Positions 1 through 9,085 of a stretch of DNA of 64,000 nt are shown here, piece after piece. Location: NCBI RefSeq assembly GCF_030407435.1, contig NZ_JASDDK010000001.1:868001-932000 (forward strand). Reading direction: 5' to 3'. Under the pieces are notes generated by a model that saw only the letters and a list, made by a program, of their open reading frames with translations, was not told where the DNA came from and did not search any database. The first letter of the stretch is position 1. Each line of letters starts with the position of its first letter. A program made the translations under genes and the position numbers. The DNA is from Winogradskyella bathintestinalis (lineage in GTDB: Bacteria > Bacteroidota > Bacteroidia > Flavobacteriales > Flavobacteriaceae).

Positions 1-87
1 CGGTTACTTGTTGAAATTGTTGGTGGGGAAATGCCAATAATGGCAAGAAATAACATGAAAATCATTGATTATCACATAGGGACTTAA
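1..87 (+). CDS. C-terminal end of an unidentified protein (partial)
   Basis: An open frame runs from the window edge to a TAA at 85-87 and encodes 28 residues that end in DYHIGT. The gene begins outside the window, so only the last part is visible. I do not recognise the family. It converges with radA, which is on the other strand; the 53 bases between them hold no strong terminator. It could be a chance open frame, but it lies in ordinary gene-dense DNA and ends in a reasonable position. Confidence 0.5.
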   Translation, partial: RLLVEIVGGEMPIMARNNMKIIDYHIGT

Positions 88-140
88 GATTACGAGTTTT
101 TAAAATTTATATGGTCTGAATAAAAAATGATTGGTATTTT

Positions 141-1499
141 TTAAACCAAAAACCCAACCAAATCCTCGATTTTTGAAATTAGTTGAATCTTAATACCCGT
201 ATTCTTTAACCCAATTTTATTGTATTTAGAAACGAAAATGGTAGAAAAGCCTAATTTTTCAGCTTCCAAAATACGTTGTTCAACACGTTGTACTGGTCTT
301 ATTTCGCCAGACAAACCAACTTCTGCAGCAAAACAATAGTTACTTTCTAAAGCGACATCTTCGTTCGATGATAAAATTGCAGCAACAACGGCTAAATCTA
401 TGGCAGGATCGTCAACAGTGATACCTCCTGTAATATTTAAAAACACGTCTTTTGCGCCTAGCCGGAAACCTGCACGTTTTTCTAAAACGGCTAATAGCAT
501 ATTGAGTCGCTTGGCATTAAAACCTGTAGCTGAACGTTGTGGAGTTCCATAAACGGCTGTACTTACTAAGGCTTGCACTTCAATCATTAAGGGACGTAGA
601 CCTTCAAGAGTTGCGGCTACTGCATTACCAGATAATTCGCCATCTTTTTCAGAAATTAGTATTTCGGATGGATTAGATACTTCTCGTAAGCCCGATCCTT
701 GCATTTCGTAAATACCAAGTTCGTTAGTTGAACCGAAACGGTTTTTATTAGCTCTCAGAATTCTGAATACATGGTTTCTATCTCCTTCAAATTGAAGAAC
801 CGTATCGACCATGTGTTCTAAAATTTTTGGACCAGCAATATGGCCATCTTTAGTGATATGTCCAATTAAAAGAACAGGAGTAGCTGTTTCTTTAGCAAAT
901 TTAATAAGTTCAGTGGTACATTCTTTTATTTGGGAAATACTGCCTGCCGACGATTCTATAAAATCACTATGTAACGTTTGAATTGAATCTATAATTACGA
1001 TATCAGGTTCTAAAGCTTCAATCTGCTTGAAAATATTTTGAGTTTTCGTTTCGGTTAAAATGTAACAATTATTGCTACTCGGATTAATGCGTTCTGCACG
1101 CATTTTAATTTGTTTTTGACTTTCTTCCCCGGAAACGTATAAGGTTTTGTATTGTAATTTTAATGCAATTTGAAGTAAAAGTGTACTCTTTCCAATGCCA
1201 GGCTCTCCGCCTAATAAGGTGAGAGATCCATGGACCATTCCTCCACCAAGAACACGATTAAATTCACTATCTTGTAGATTTAAGCGCGCTTCTTGAGAGG
1301 TGTCGATATCGTTAATCAGCAAAGGCTTGGAGGTCCGTTTTGTAGTTGAGGTTGGTGTTTTCCAATCACTCTTTTCGGGTTTCTGAATTACTTCTTCTGC
1401 TATAGTGTTCCATGCTTTACAAGATGTGCATTGTCCTTGCCATTTGGCATATTGACTACCACAATTCTGACAAAAAAAAGTTGTTTTTACTTTAGCCAT
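141..1499 (-). CDS. radA: DNA repair protein RadA
   Basis: RadA is a RecA-like ATPase that drives branch migration in recombinational repair. The 452-residue length is normal. An N-terminal zinc finger is formed by C10, C13, C24 and C27. The Walker A motif GGEPGIGKST is at 97-106, and Walker B ends at D171. The RadA-specific KNRFG motif is at 252-256, and the last third is the Lon-protease-like domain. The ATG at 1499 is the natural start because the zinc finger follows directly. The gene stands alone on the minus strand, and a 16-base perfect palindrome lies just upstream of the start. Confidence 0.97.
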   Translation of the reverse strand: MAKVKTTFFCQNCGSQYAKWQGQCTSCKAWNTIAEEVIQKPEKSDWKTPTSTTKRTSKPLLINDIDTSQEARLNLQDSEFNRVLGGGMVHGSLTLLGGEPGIGKSTLLLQIALKLQYKTLYVSGEESQKQIKMRAERINPSSNNCYILTETKTQNIFKQIEALEPDIVIIDSIQTLHSDFIESSAGSISQIKECTTELIKFAKETATPVLLIGHITKDGHIAGPKILEHMVDTVLQFEGDRNHVFRILRANKNRFGSTNELGIYEMQGSGLREVSNPSEILISEKDGELSGNAVAATLEGLRPLMIEVQALVSTAVYGTPQRSATGFNAKRLNMLLAVLEKRAGFRLGAKDVFLNITGGITVDDPAIDLAVVAAILSSNEDVALESNYCFAAEVGLSGEIRPVQRVEQRILEAEKLGFSTIFVSKYNKIGLKNTGIKIQLISKIEDLVGFLV

Positions 1500-1514
1500 A
1501 TTTATTTTTCGTAA

Positions 1515-1530
1515 TTCCGAAATTTCGGAA
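1515..1530. promoter_or_regulatory. Perfect 16-bp palindrome upstream of radA
   Basis: TTCCGAAATTTCGGAA reads the same on both strands and lies 15-31 bases upstream of the radA ATG. It could be an operator or a short hairpin in the leader. It could also be a common intergenic repeat, since no regulator is known from this sequence alone. Confidence 0.3.
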
Positions 1531-1709
1531 GAGAGTTCTTCAATTAAAATATGGTAAAATTAAGACAAATTTAGTTGATGTCCTTAAACCAATTAACAAT
1601 TGCTAAAACTTTTAAAGTGGCTAATTTTGAAGGCCAATTAGAAAACAAATATGCCTTTGACTTAATGAATAGTGATTCAAAAAAATAGTCTGTAGATAAT
1701 CTAAGTCTT

Positions 1710-2912
1710 TTATTCGTTTTCATTATCGTCCTCCTCTTCTAATTCTTCTAAATCTTCATCATCGACATCAACTAAGGATACGGCTAGTTCTTCAATTTTA
1801 GTAGCGATATAATCCTTATCTATATTAAGCGCGTCATTTAGTACCAATGCCGATTCGTAAAGTTTCTTTGCCTTTTTAGTTTTACCTAATTGTTCGGCAG
1901 ATTGCGCTAAATAGTAAGTGCCAAGTAAGGTTTCAGGATGAATTTTATTAGCAAGTTTACCTAATTTATAAAGCGATTCGAAGTCTTCACGTTGCTCCGC
2001 TACTTTGGCTACTTTTTCTAATTCTTCTTCACTGATTTCTTGCTTAATTCCGAATAATTTTTCGATGCGCTTATATCTGTCAGTTAAAAATTGGTCTAGA
2101 GTACCTTCATAAGGCAATACTTTTTCTTCAAGTTCTTTCTCTCTTAATGGGTTGTAAATATTAAAAATTTTATCGAAGGATCTTGAAATTGCACCAGTAA
2201 CTAAGGTGTAATGTGTATCGTTTTCAAAATCATCAAAATAATACGTTAAATTCTGATTTTTTACTGCGGCAATTTGAGTGTCTGTTGAAATGATACTCTC
2301 TCTAATAGCCGGAATATCTTTTTCCGCAGTTGCCAAATAATAAAATATATCGTCTTTATAAAGTGCTAAACGTTTTGAAATAAAATTGTTTAGAGACCCT
2401 ACAAAATCTGGACTTATGCACACATAGGCCTGAAATACCAAATTCTCTTTATACAAATAAGAATTAATAAAATTACCCATGCGATCATGGCCTACAGCGA
2501 CTCTAAATTTACTGGTGTTGTAATTTTTATCTATGTATGGTAGAAGTTCATCTGAAACAAAATCGTGAAATCTAAGTCCAGATTCTGTGGGTAGACCAGT
2601 AGCTGGGTCAAAATAAGCATCATAAAATCGATTTTCACCTTGCATAATGCCAACAACAATAGAACTTGGCATATCATCGAAATAAGTTTGAAAATCTACT
2701 TGACCGGCTACAGGTTCAAATAAATAATCACCATCAAATACAATAATGACAGGATATTTCTCGTCGGCTTTTGGGTCGTAGTCTTTCGGTAACTTAATTT
2801 TTAATTTTCGTTCTGAATTAAGACGTGACGAAGCAATTTCTTTATAAAATACTTGCGCAGAAGAGGAGACATAAACAAGAATCGCAAGAGCAACTAAAAT
2901 AGTTTTTCTCAT
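1710..2912 (-). CDS. Secreted esterase-fold protein with TPR-like tail, copy 1
   Basis: A 400-residue exported protein. A signal peptide spans about residues 1-19 (ends SSSAQ). Residues 25-250 resemble the putative esterase (esterase D/IroE-like) alpha/beta-hydrolase family, and the C-terminal third is helical with TPR-like spacing and a very acidic tail. The nucleophile elbow, usually GxSxG, reads GHDRMG at 141-146, so Asp143 replaces the serine; a candidate catalytic His234 is kept. The next gene upstream is a paralogue of the same size with the same substitution. A perfect promoter box lies 27 bases upstream. Activity is uncertain: it may be an Asp-nucleophile hydrolase or a non-catalytic binding protein. 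Confidence 0.85.
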   Translation of the reverse strand: MRKTILVALAILVYVSSSAQVFYKEIASSRLNSERKLKIKLPKDYDPKADEKYPVIIVFDGDYLFEPVAGQVDFQTYFDDMPSSIVVGIMQGENRFYDAYFDPATGLPTESGLRFHDFVSDELLPYIDKNYNTSKFRVAVGHDRMGNFINSYLYKENLVFQAYVCISPDFVGSLNNFISKRLALYKDDIFYYLATAEKDIPAIRESIISTDTQIAAVKNQNLTYYFDDFENDTHYTLVTGAISRSFDKIFNIYNPLREKELEEKVLPYEGTLDQFLTDRYKRIEKLFGIKQEISEEELEKVAKVAEQREDFESLYKLGKLANKIHPETLLGTYYLAQSAEQLGKTKKAKKLYESALVLNDALNIDKDYIATKIEELAVSLVDVDDEDLEELEEEDDNENE

Positions 2913-2939
2913 AATAAAGTAGGTTTAGGTTTGGGAGTC

Positions 2940-2947
2940 CAAACTTA
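2940..2947 (-). promoter_or_regulatory. TAnnTTTG promoter for esterase-like copy 1
   Basis: TAAGTTTG on the minus strand matches the Bacteroidota -7 box, with a TTG element 20 bases upstream of it. The ATG is 27 bases downstream. Confidence 0.6.
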
Positions 2948-2990
2948 CTAAATTATCGTCAAATTGTCAATTTTTTTCGATGAAATGCAT

Positions 2991-4139
2991 TTAATCATTT
3001 AAAGCCTCTTGCGTATCGTACATTTTTTCTAGGATAATTTCTTTATCAACAAATTGTGAAGGTTTTAAAAGTAAACCATTTTTGTATTGTAATAATGCCT
3101 TTTTTAAATTGCCCTCCTTTTCATAATACATGCCTAAGTAATAGGCGCTTAACATAGAGTCAGGGAATTTTTTCTTAACTAATTTTGCTAAGTTTTCTAA
3201 AGATTCGAGATCATCCTTTTTGTTACTAGCAGCGGCAATCGCTCTAATATCGTTTTCAATTAATTCTTTTTCAAAACCATAAAAATATTCGATATCCTCA
3301 TATTTTTTGGTCAAATATTCAAACGGAGTTCCTTCGTAAGTAAGTAATTTCTCTCTATATTCTTTAGCGTTAATCGGTTTAAATAATCCGAATATTTCAT
3401 TTAATGCTTTCGGGATTCCTCGCCCCACGAGAGCGTAGTGATTGGCGTCTTCAAAATCATCGAATTTATAAAATAATTTTTCATTTTCTATGGTAGATAG
3501 TATGTCGTGAGCCTTTAGTGTTGACGCTCTCAAATCTTTTATATCTGCATCGGCAGTTGCCATATAATAAAACGTTTCTTGCTTAAGAATTGAAAGGCGT
3601 TGTTGTAATCTATTAGTCATTTCTGGTGCTAATTCTGGGCTAAATGCAACATAAGCTCTGAAAATTGGCTCGTCTTTAAATAAATAATAATTGATAAAGT
3701 TTGCACTTAGATCGTGGCCAAAAATGATTCTAAAGTTAGAAGCTTTATAGTTGTCTTCTATATATGGTAATAATTCTGCAGCTAAAAATTCGTAGAATTT
3801 TGCACCTGTACCTATAGGGAAATTTGTGTCTTCATGATAGTGAAAATCATCGATTCTTGTATCTGCTTGGTTAACGCCTACAACAATACAATCTGGTATA
3901 TCTTCCCAATAGGATTGATAATCTATATTTCCTGCAATTGGTTCAAATAAATAATCGGCATCCAGGACAAAAATTATAGGATAAGTTCGTTTTTCTTCTG
4001 GATTATAATTTCTCGGTAATTGTATTTTTAATTCACGCTGTCCTTCAAGCTTTTCTGAATCTATGGTTTTATAAATGGCTTGAGATTGAAGGTTTAAGCT
4101 TATAAAAAGACCTAAAAATAGTAGGTAAAAATTCTTCAT
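2991..4139 (-). CDS. Secreted esterase-fold protein with TPR-like tail, copy 2
   Basis: A 382-residue paralogue of the downstream gene at 1710-2912, evidently from tandem duplication. It has a signal peptide (about residues 1-20, ending LQSQA), an esterase-like alpha/beta-hydrolase domain and a helical TPR-like C-terminal part. The elbow reads GHDLSA at 141-146: Asp143 again replaces the nucleophilic serine and the second glycine is also lost, while His234 is conserved. The shared D143/H234 pair suggests the change predates the duplication and is under selection. A function in the periplasm or on the cell surface is likely; the substrate is unknown. Confidence 0.85.
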   Translation of the reverse strand: MKNFYLLFLGLFISLNLQSQAIYKTIDSEKLEGQRELKIQLPRNYNPEEKRTYPIIFVLDADYLFEPIAGNIDYQSYWEDIPDCIVVGVNQADTRIDDFHYHEDTNFPIGTGAKFYEFLAAELLPYIEDNYKASNFRIIFGHDLSANFINYYLFKDEPIFRAYVAFSPELAPEMTNRLQQRLSILKQETFYYMATADADIKDLRASTLKAHDILSTIENEKLFYKFDDFEDANHYALVGRGIPKALNEIFGLFKPINAKEYREKLLTYEGTPFEYLTKKYEDIEYFYGFEKELIENDIRAIAAASNKKDDLESLENLAKLVKKKFPDSMLSAYYLGMYYEKEGNLKKALLQYKNGLLLKPSQFVDKEIILEKMYDTQEALND

Positions 4140-4188
4140 ATTATATGATAAATAAATTATAGCAAGTTAAAAAATATTTCCAAACGGT

Positions 4189-5139
4189 TTATTTTTTTCT
4201 ATTATAAATAGGTAGGTATAATAAGGATAAACCACCGATTACAATAATAACTAAGGTTTGGGTAGACCACATAATCCAGCCAAAAGCGCGACTTGGGTCC
4301 TCAGCCATACCAAACAAAGAAAAAGAAATGACTACAGCTTCAGGAAACGACCCTATGCCACCATTTGTAGCTGCAATACTAAAGCTGGCAAGTATAAATC
4401 CGATAAGAACTGCTGCCAAAGAAATATTTTGTAGTTCTGGCAAAGCATATGTGGTGACATAAAACATAAGCACGTACATAGTCCAGATAAAAAAAGTATG
4501 ACCTATAAAAGCCCATTTTTTTTTCATCTTAAAAATACTGAGTGCTCCTTCTACAAGACCCGAAATAAATCCCTTTACTTTTACGGCGAATTTAGAATTA
4601 CTTTTCTTAATAATTATTAAAAATAGCAAGGCAACTAACACTAATACTGTAACGCCAATTATTAATGAAATGGGGTTAAATTTATCGACAAAAAAAGCAT
4701 ATATAAATTCAAATTCTAAAAAGAACGCTACGCCAATAATAAAAAGTAGCATAATAGTGTCTGCTACGCGCTCGGCCACTATGGAGCCAAAACCTTTATC
4801 GAATGGGATATTTTCATAATTGGTTAAAATTGAAGCTCTAGCAATCTCCCCAGCTCTTGGAATTGTAAAATTTATGAGATAAGCAGAATAAACTGCCATA
4901 AAGCTATTGCCAAACTTAGGACTAAAACCCAATGGTTCTGCCATATAAAGCCAGCGATAAGCTCTAGAGGCATGGCTGAGAATTCCTAAACAAACGCCAA
5001 GGATGATCCAACTATAATCGGCATCTTTAAAATACTGAATTAATGTTGGTACAGAAATTTTAGAAAGTGAATACCATACTAATCCTACTCCTAAGAGTAA
5101 AGGTAAAATAACTTTTAGGATGGATTTGGATATACGCAC
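4189..5139 (-). CDS. Flippase-like membrane protein (UPF0104/LPG synthase TM region family)
   Basis: A 316-residue integral membrane protein with about eight hydrophobic segments. It matches the lysylphosphatidylglycerol synthase transmembrane-region family (UPF0104), whose members are flippase-like domains. It retains the typical PRAGEIARA segment near residue 74 and the GGIGSFPEA segment near residue 259. There is no C-terminal aminoacyl-transferase domain, so this is the stand-alone form. It starts 4 bases after panD ends and is probably co-transcribed with panC-panD; the link to pantothenate may be only positional. Confidence 0.85.
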   Translation of the reverse strand: MRISKSILKVILPLLLGVGLVWYSLSKISVPTLIQYFKDADYSWIILGVCLGILSHASRAYRWLYMAEPLGFSPKFGNSFMAVYSAYLINFTIPRAGEIARASILTNYENIPFDKGFGSIVAERVADTIMLLFIIGVAFFLEFEFIYAFFVDKFNPISLIIGVTVLVLVALLFLIIIKKSNSKFAVKVKGFISGLVEGALSIFKMKKKWAFIGHTFFIWTMYVLMFYVTTYALPELQNISLAAVLIGFILASFSIAATNGGIGSFPEAVVISFSLFGMAEDPSRAFGWIMWSTQTLVIIVIGGLSLLYLPIYNRKK

Positions 5140-5143
5140 CGAT

Positions 5144-5494
5144 TTATTTTAGAAGGTTAGTGGCTTCGTCTGGGAACACTAAAGCGGGTTTGTAGACTTT
5201 AGCATCTTCTATATCCATCGTCGCATACGTAATAAGAATTAAAATGTCACCAACGGCAACTTTGCGTGCTGCAGCTCCATTTAGCGTAATTTCTCCGCTA
5301 TTTCGTGGTCCAGGAATACAATAGGTTTCTAAACGTTCGCCATTATTATTATTTACAATCTGAACTTTCTCGCCTTGTATTATATTAGCTGCTTCCATTA
5401 AGTCCTCATCGATAGTAATACTGCCAATGTAATTAAGTGCTGCTCCTGTAACTTTTACACGATGAATTTTAGATTTTACAACTTGAATTTGCAT
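5144..5494 (-). CDS. panD: Aspartate 1-decarboxylase
   Basis: PanD makes beta-alanine from L-aspartate for pantothenate and CoA synthesis. It is a 116-residue pro-enzyme that cleaves itself between Gly24 and Ser25 (sequence YIGSIT) to create the pyruvoyl cofactor. K9 and Y22, which are typical of the active site, are present. It lies 13 bases downstream of panC, so the two enzymes that make and use beta-alanine form one operon. Confidence 0.96.
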   Translation of the reverse strand: MQIQVVKSKIHRVKVTGAALNYIGSITIDEDLMEAANIIQGEKVQIVNNNNGERLETYCIPGPRNSGEITLNGAAARKVAVGDILILITYATMDIEDAKVYKPALVFPDEATNLLK

Positions 5495-5507
5495 GCCACA
5501 AAGATAA

Positions 5508-6356
5508 TTAATTTAAGGCGATATTATCTATAAGTCTTATATCGCCCGCATATACAGCAATAAACGCTCTATATGTTTTTTTTGATTTTCGTTTTATTGG
5601 TTTTAAGGTTGAAACATCGGCAATTATAAAATATTCCAATTCTAAAAGTGGTTCATTTTTAAATTGCTGAGTCACCCATTCCGATATGTTTTTAGCACTT
5701 TTTGTGCCAAACTTTGATTTGGCAGTATTTAATGTCTCATATATAAAAGGAGCTACTGAACGATGTTCTGGTGTTAATCTTTCATTTCTAGAACTCATGG
5801 CTAAGCCATCATCTGCTCTATTAATTGGGCAACCAACTATTCTTACAGGTAGCTGATGTAATTCCACTAATTTTTTAATAATCTGTAGCTGCTGAAAATC
5901 TTTTTCTCCAAAATAAGCCGCATCTGGTGTTACTATTTCGAACAGGCGTTTTACTACAGTGCCCACACCATCAAAATGACCGCTTCTAAAAGCACCTTCC
6001 ATTTCGTGCTCTAAACCATCAAAAGTAAAAGATTGCGATACAATATGATTGCCATAAATATCTTCAACAGTTGGAGTGTAAAGGATAATTTTATCCTTAC
6101 TTGCCGTTTGTAGTAGAGAAATATCGGCACTTAAATCTCTTGGATATTTATCTAAATCGTCTTGATTATCAAACTGAGTGGGATTAACAAAAATACTTAC
6201 AACAACAAAGTTGTTCTCGCTTAATCCTTTGTCTACTAAGGATAAATGTCCTTTATGTAAGGCTCCCATTGTTGGCACAAACCCAATTGAGCTTCCATTA
6301 GCTTTTAAATTACCAATGTATTTTGATAGTTCGTTTTTATTCTGAAAATTCTTCAA
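5508..6356 (-). CDS. panC: Pantothenate synthetase
   Basis: PanC joins pantoate and beta-alanine with ATP to form pantothenate. The 282-residue length is normal. The HIGH-like signature [10 protein letters not shown] is at 28-37, the middle substrate-binding region [10 protein letters not shown] is at 127-136, and the KMSKS-like MSSRN is at 187-191. It is the first gene of panC-panD-flippase on the minus strand. A perfect TAnnTTTG box lies 26 bases upstream of the ATG, divergent from the promoter of the next plus-strand gene. panB is not in the window. Confidence 0.97.
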   Translation of the reverse strand: MKNFQNKNELSKYIGNLKANGSSIGFVPTMGALHKGHLSLVDKGLSENNFVVVSIFVNPTQFDNQDDLDKYPRDLSADISLLQTASKDKIILYTPTVEDIYGNHIVSQSFTFDGLEHEMEGAFRSGHFDGVGTVVKRLFEIVTPDAAYFGEKDFQQLQIIKKLVELHQLPVRIVGCPINRADDGLAMSSRNERLTPEHRSVAPFIYETLNTAKSKFGTKSAKNISEWVTQQFKNEPLLELEYFIIADVSTLKPIKRKSKKTYRAFIAVYAGDIRLIDNIALN

Positions 6357-6381
6357 TGCTGTAACAAAAATTTAACGCATG

Positions 6382-6389
6382 CAAACATA
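6382..6389 (-). promoter_or_regulatory. TAnnTTTG promoter for panC operon
   Basis: TATGTTTG on the minus strand, 26 bases before the panC ATG, matches the -7 consensus. It forms a divergent pair with the plus-strand box at 6421. Confidence 0.6.
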
Positions 6390-6420
6390 ATATAATACTA
6401 GCAATCTGCACAAATTTTTG

Positions 6421-6428
6421 TAATTTTG
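6421..6428 (+). promoter_or_regulatory. TAnnTTTG promoter for the GT5-like gene
   Basis: TAATTTTG matches the -7 consensus and lies 38 bases before the ATG at 6467. No clear -33 element is visible. Confidence 0.55.
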
Positions 6429-6466
6429 CATGTTTTTTACTATTAAATTCAAAAAGCAGCAGATTT

Positions 6467-7279
6467 ATGAAAGATAAACGAATATTGTATGTGTCCTCGG
6501 AAGTAGTTCCATATTTGCCTGAAACTGAGATTTCTTCAATGTCCTTTGAAGCTCCACGAATGGTGAACAAACAAGGAGGCCAGATAAGAATATTTATGCC
6601 TCGCTTTGGAAATATTAATGAAAGAAGACATCAACTTCACGAAGTTATTAGGCTTTCTGGTATCAACCTAGTTATTAATGACCTAGATATGCCATTAATT
6701 ATTAAGGTGGCTTCAATACCTAAAGAGCGTATTCAGGTTTATTTTATAGACAACGAAGAGTATTTTAAAAGAAAAGCCACTTTAACAGATGAGAATGGTA
6801 AATTATTTTCAGATAATGACGAACGCGCTATTTTCTTTGCTAAAGGTGTTATAGAAACGGTAAAAAAATTAAATTGGGCTCCAGATATTATTCATGTCAA
6901 CGGGTGGTTAGCATCATTACTTCCATTATACTTAAAAGAATTCTATAAAACAGAGCCGCTATTTACGGAAAGTAAAATAGTAACCTCTGTATACAATCAA
7001 AGCTTTGAAGGTACGTTAGATAAAAGTATGCTCTCTAAAGTAAGTTTCGATGGTATTGGTGCGGAAGCAACAAAACCTTTAGAGCAACCAGATTATGTTA
7101 ATCTAATGAAAATTGCTATAGATAATTCTGATGCTATAATTAGAGGGTCGGAAGAATTACCTAAAGAATTAGATGCGTATATAAACGATTTAACAAAACC
7201 AGTATTAGATTATCATTCTATTGAAGAATTTGCAGATCCTTATACCGAGTTTTACAACAATACTGTATTAAACAGTTAA
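6467..7279 (+). CDS. Glycogen/starch synthase catalytic-domain protein, GT5 N-terminal half only
   Basis: A 270-residue protein that matches the N-terminal Rossmann domain of GT5 glycogen synthases: it opens ILYVSSEVVPY, and DIIHVNGWLASLLPLYL corresponds to the conserved DIVHxHDW region. The ADP-glucose-binding KxGGL motif near the N-terminus is missing; residues 18-21 read PETE. The whole C-terminal GT-B domain is absent, since full enzymes have about 450-480 residues. Glycogen synthase activity is therefore unlikely. It lies 8 bases upstream of a DUF4270 lipoprotein, so a role in the envelope or in sensing a sugar nucleotide is possible. Confidence 0.8.
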   Translation: MKDKRILYVSSEVVPYLPETEISSMSFEAPRMVNKQGGQIRIFMPRFGNINERRHQLHEVIRLSGINLVINDLDMPLIIKVASIPKERIQVYFIDNEEYFKRKATLTDENGKLFSDNDERAIFFAKGVIETVKKLNWAPDIIHVNGWLASLLPLYLKEFYKTEPLFTESKIVTSVYNQSFEGTLDKSMLSKVSFDGIGAEATKPLEQPDYVNLMKIAIDNSDAIIRGSEELPKELDAYINDLTKPVLDYHSIEEFADPYTEFYNNTVLNS

Positions 7280-7287
7280 TATTACCT

Positions 7288-9054
7288 ATGAAAAAAAATA
7301 AAATTGCCTTACAGATTGTCTCTTTTGGTTTAATTGTACTTACATTTATTGCTTGCGATAAGGATTTTGCTTCTATAGAATCTGATGTTATTAATAATGA
7401 TATTGCTACTAATTTCGATATTCTTTCAGAGCGCTATGATGTTATCACTTACACTCAGGCGTTTGATCCATTAGAAAACCCGATACAAACAAATGAACTT
7501 GGATTAAGTACCTTAGGAATTTATGACGATGTTTATGGGAGAACAACATCAAGTTTTGTGTCTCAGATAACGGCAAGTTCATACAATCCCGATTTTGGTG
7601 ATGAGACCGTAATAGATTCTGTAGTGCTAACAATCCCATACTTTAGTGAAGCAACGGGTTTTGACGATAGTGGTAATACTACGTATGATGTTGATTCAAT
7701 TTTACCAGATTTAGAAACCTACAATAACATTAATTTAAGAATTTTTGAAAATAATTATTTTTTAAGGGATTTTAATCCGAGTGCTGGTTTTAATGAAGGT
7801 CAGGTCTATTATTCAAACAAAACGGCAGAAGGTTCTGGAGATTTTTCAAATGCTTTATTAGGAGAGGAACTTGTTTTTGTAGAATATTCAAATGGTGATA
7901 ATCCTGTAATGAGTGTAGTAGATAACAACAACATTGTTGTAAATAATAAGGGCTACGCTTTAAAAGATGTGAACAACTTAAATGAAGAAGGAGACAAGAC
8001 ATTATTAGAAACACAAGCTCCTGGGATCAGGGTTATGCTGCATCCTGATTTTTGGAAAAATAAAATTATCGATAAAGAAGGAGATGTTGAATTGAGTAAT
8101 CAAAATAATTTTTTAGATTATTTTAGAGGGCTTTATTTTTTAGCAGAACCAGTTGATGGAAAAGGTAGCTATCTTATATTGAATACGACCAACGCCAATA
8201 TTAAAATATATTACAAGAAACTTACAACGTCTACTACAGATGATCCTGGTGATACAGAGACAGGAACTTATATTCTTAATTTTGGATCTAATAAAATTAA
8301 TTTCTTTGACAATGATTTTACACTTCCTGTTGATACAGGAGATGAACAAACCGGAGATAATAGAATTTATCTTAAAGGTGGTGAAGGATCCGTTGCTGGT
8401 ATAAAACTCTTTAATGGTGAAGACTTAGATGGGGCTCCTTTGACAAACGCCTTTGAAACATTTAAAAATGCTTACGTTGAAACCGATGATAACGGTAATT
8501 ATGTTAGATCAAAGCGCTTAATAAATGAAGCTAATTTAGTATTTTACGTAGATCAAAATCAGATAAATGCTCTAGGTGGTGATCCTAAAAATGAGCCTAA
8601 TCGTATATACGTTTACAATCAGGACCACAGATTGCCAGTAGTCGATTATTTTTTAGCCGGCTCTAATGAAAACACACCTGAATTTTCCAAATTAAGTCAC
8701 CTAGGAATGTTAGAACGTGTGGATGAAGACGATTCTCAAAGTGCAGGTATAAAATATAAATTAAAAATCACTGAACATATAAATAATCTTATATTACGCG
8801 ATTCTACTAATGTTGAACTTGGTTTGGCTGTTTCTTTAAATGTTAATTTGGAAGGAACATCTGGAAGTGCTTTACAGAAAAAAGTAAAAGGTACTGATGA
8901 TTATGCGGTGCCTATAAGTTCAATATTAACACCAAGGGGTACTATATTGCACGGTAGCAACAGTGATGATGAAACAAAACGTGTGTCTTTAGAGATTTAT
9001 TATACCTGCCCAGAAGGTGTGGACTGTTGTCCTAATGGTGAAAATTGTGATTAA
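7288..9054 (+). CDS. DUF4270 domain-containing lipoprotein
   Basis: A 588-residue predicted lipoprotein: the signal ends in a lipobox with Cys23 (TFIAC). The body matches the Bacteroidota DUF4270 family of large beta-rich surface or outer-membrane lipoproteins. The C-terminus carries a cysteine-rich tip (CPEGVDCCPNGENC). It lies between the GT5-like gene and glmS, 8 and 31 bases away, and all are read in the same direction. The family function is unknown. Confidence 0.85.
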   Translation: MKKNKIALQIVSFGLIVLTFIACDKDFASIESDVINNDIATNFDILSERYDVITYTQAFDPLENPIQTNELGLSTLGIYDDVYGRTTSSFVSQITASSYNPDFGDETVIDSVVLTIPYFSEATGFDDSGNTTYDVDSILPDLETYNNINLRIFENNYFLRDFNPSAGFNEGQVYYSNKTAEGSGDFSNALLGEELVFVEYSNGDNPVMSVVDNNNIVVNNKGYALKDVNNLNEEGDKTLLETQAPGIRVMLHPDFWKNKIIDKEGDVELSNQNNFLDYFRGLYFLAEPVDGKGSYLILNTTNANIKIYYKKLTTSTTDDPGDTETGTYILNFGSNKINFFDNDFTLPVDTGDEQTGDNRIYLKGGEGSVAGIKLFNGEDLDGAPLTNAFETFKNAYVETDDNGNYVRSKRLINEANLVFYVDQNQINALGGDPKNEPNRIYVYNQDHRLPVVDYFLAGSNENTPEFSKLSHLGMLERVDEDDSQSAGIKYKLKITEHINNLILRDSTNVELGLAVSLNVNLEGTSGSALQKKVKGTDDYAVPISSILTPRGTILHGSNSDDETKRVSLEIYYTCPEGVDCCPNGENCD

Positions 9055-9085
9055 AAAACCAAAATTAATTAAAAACAACTAACCT

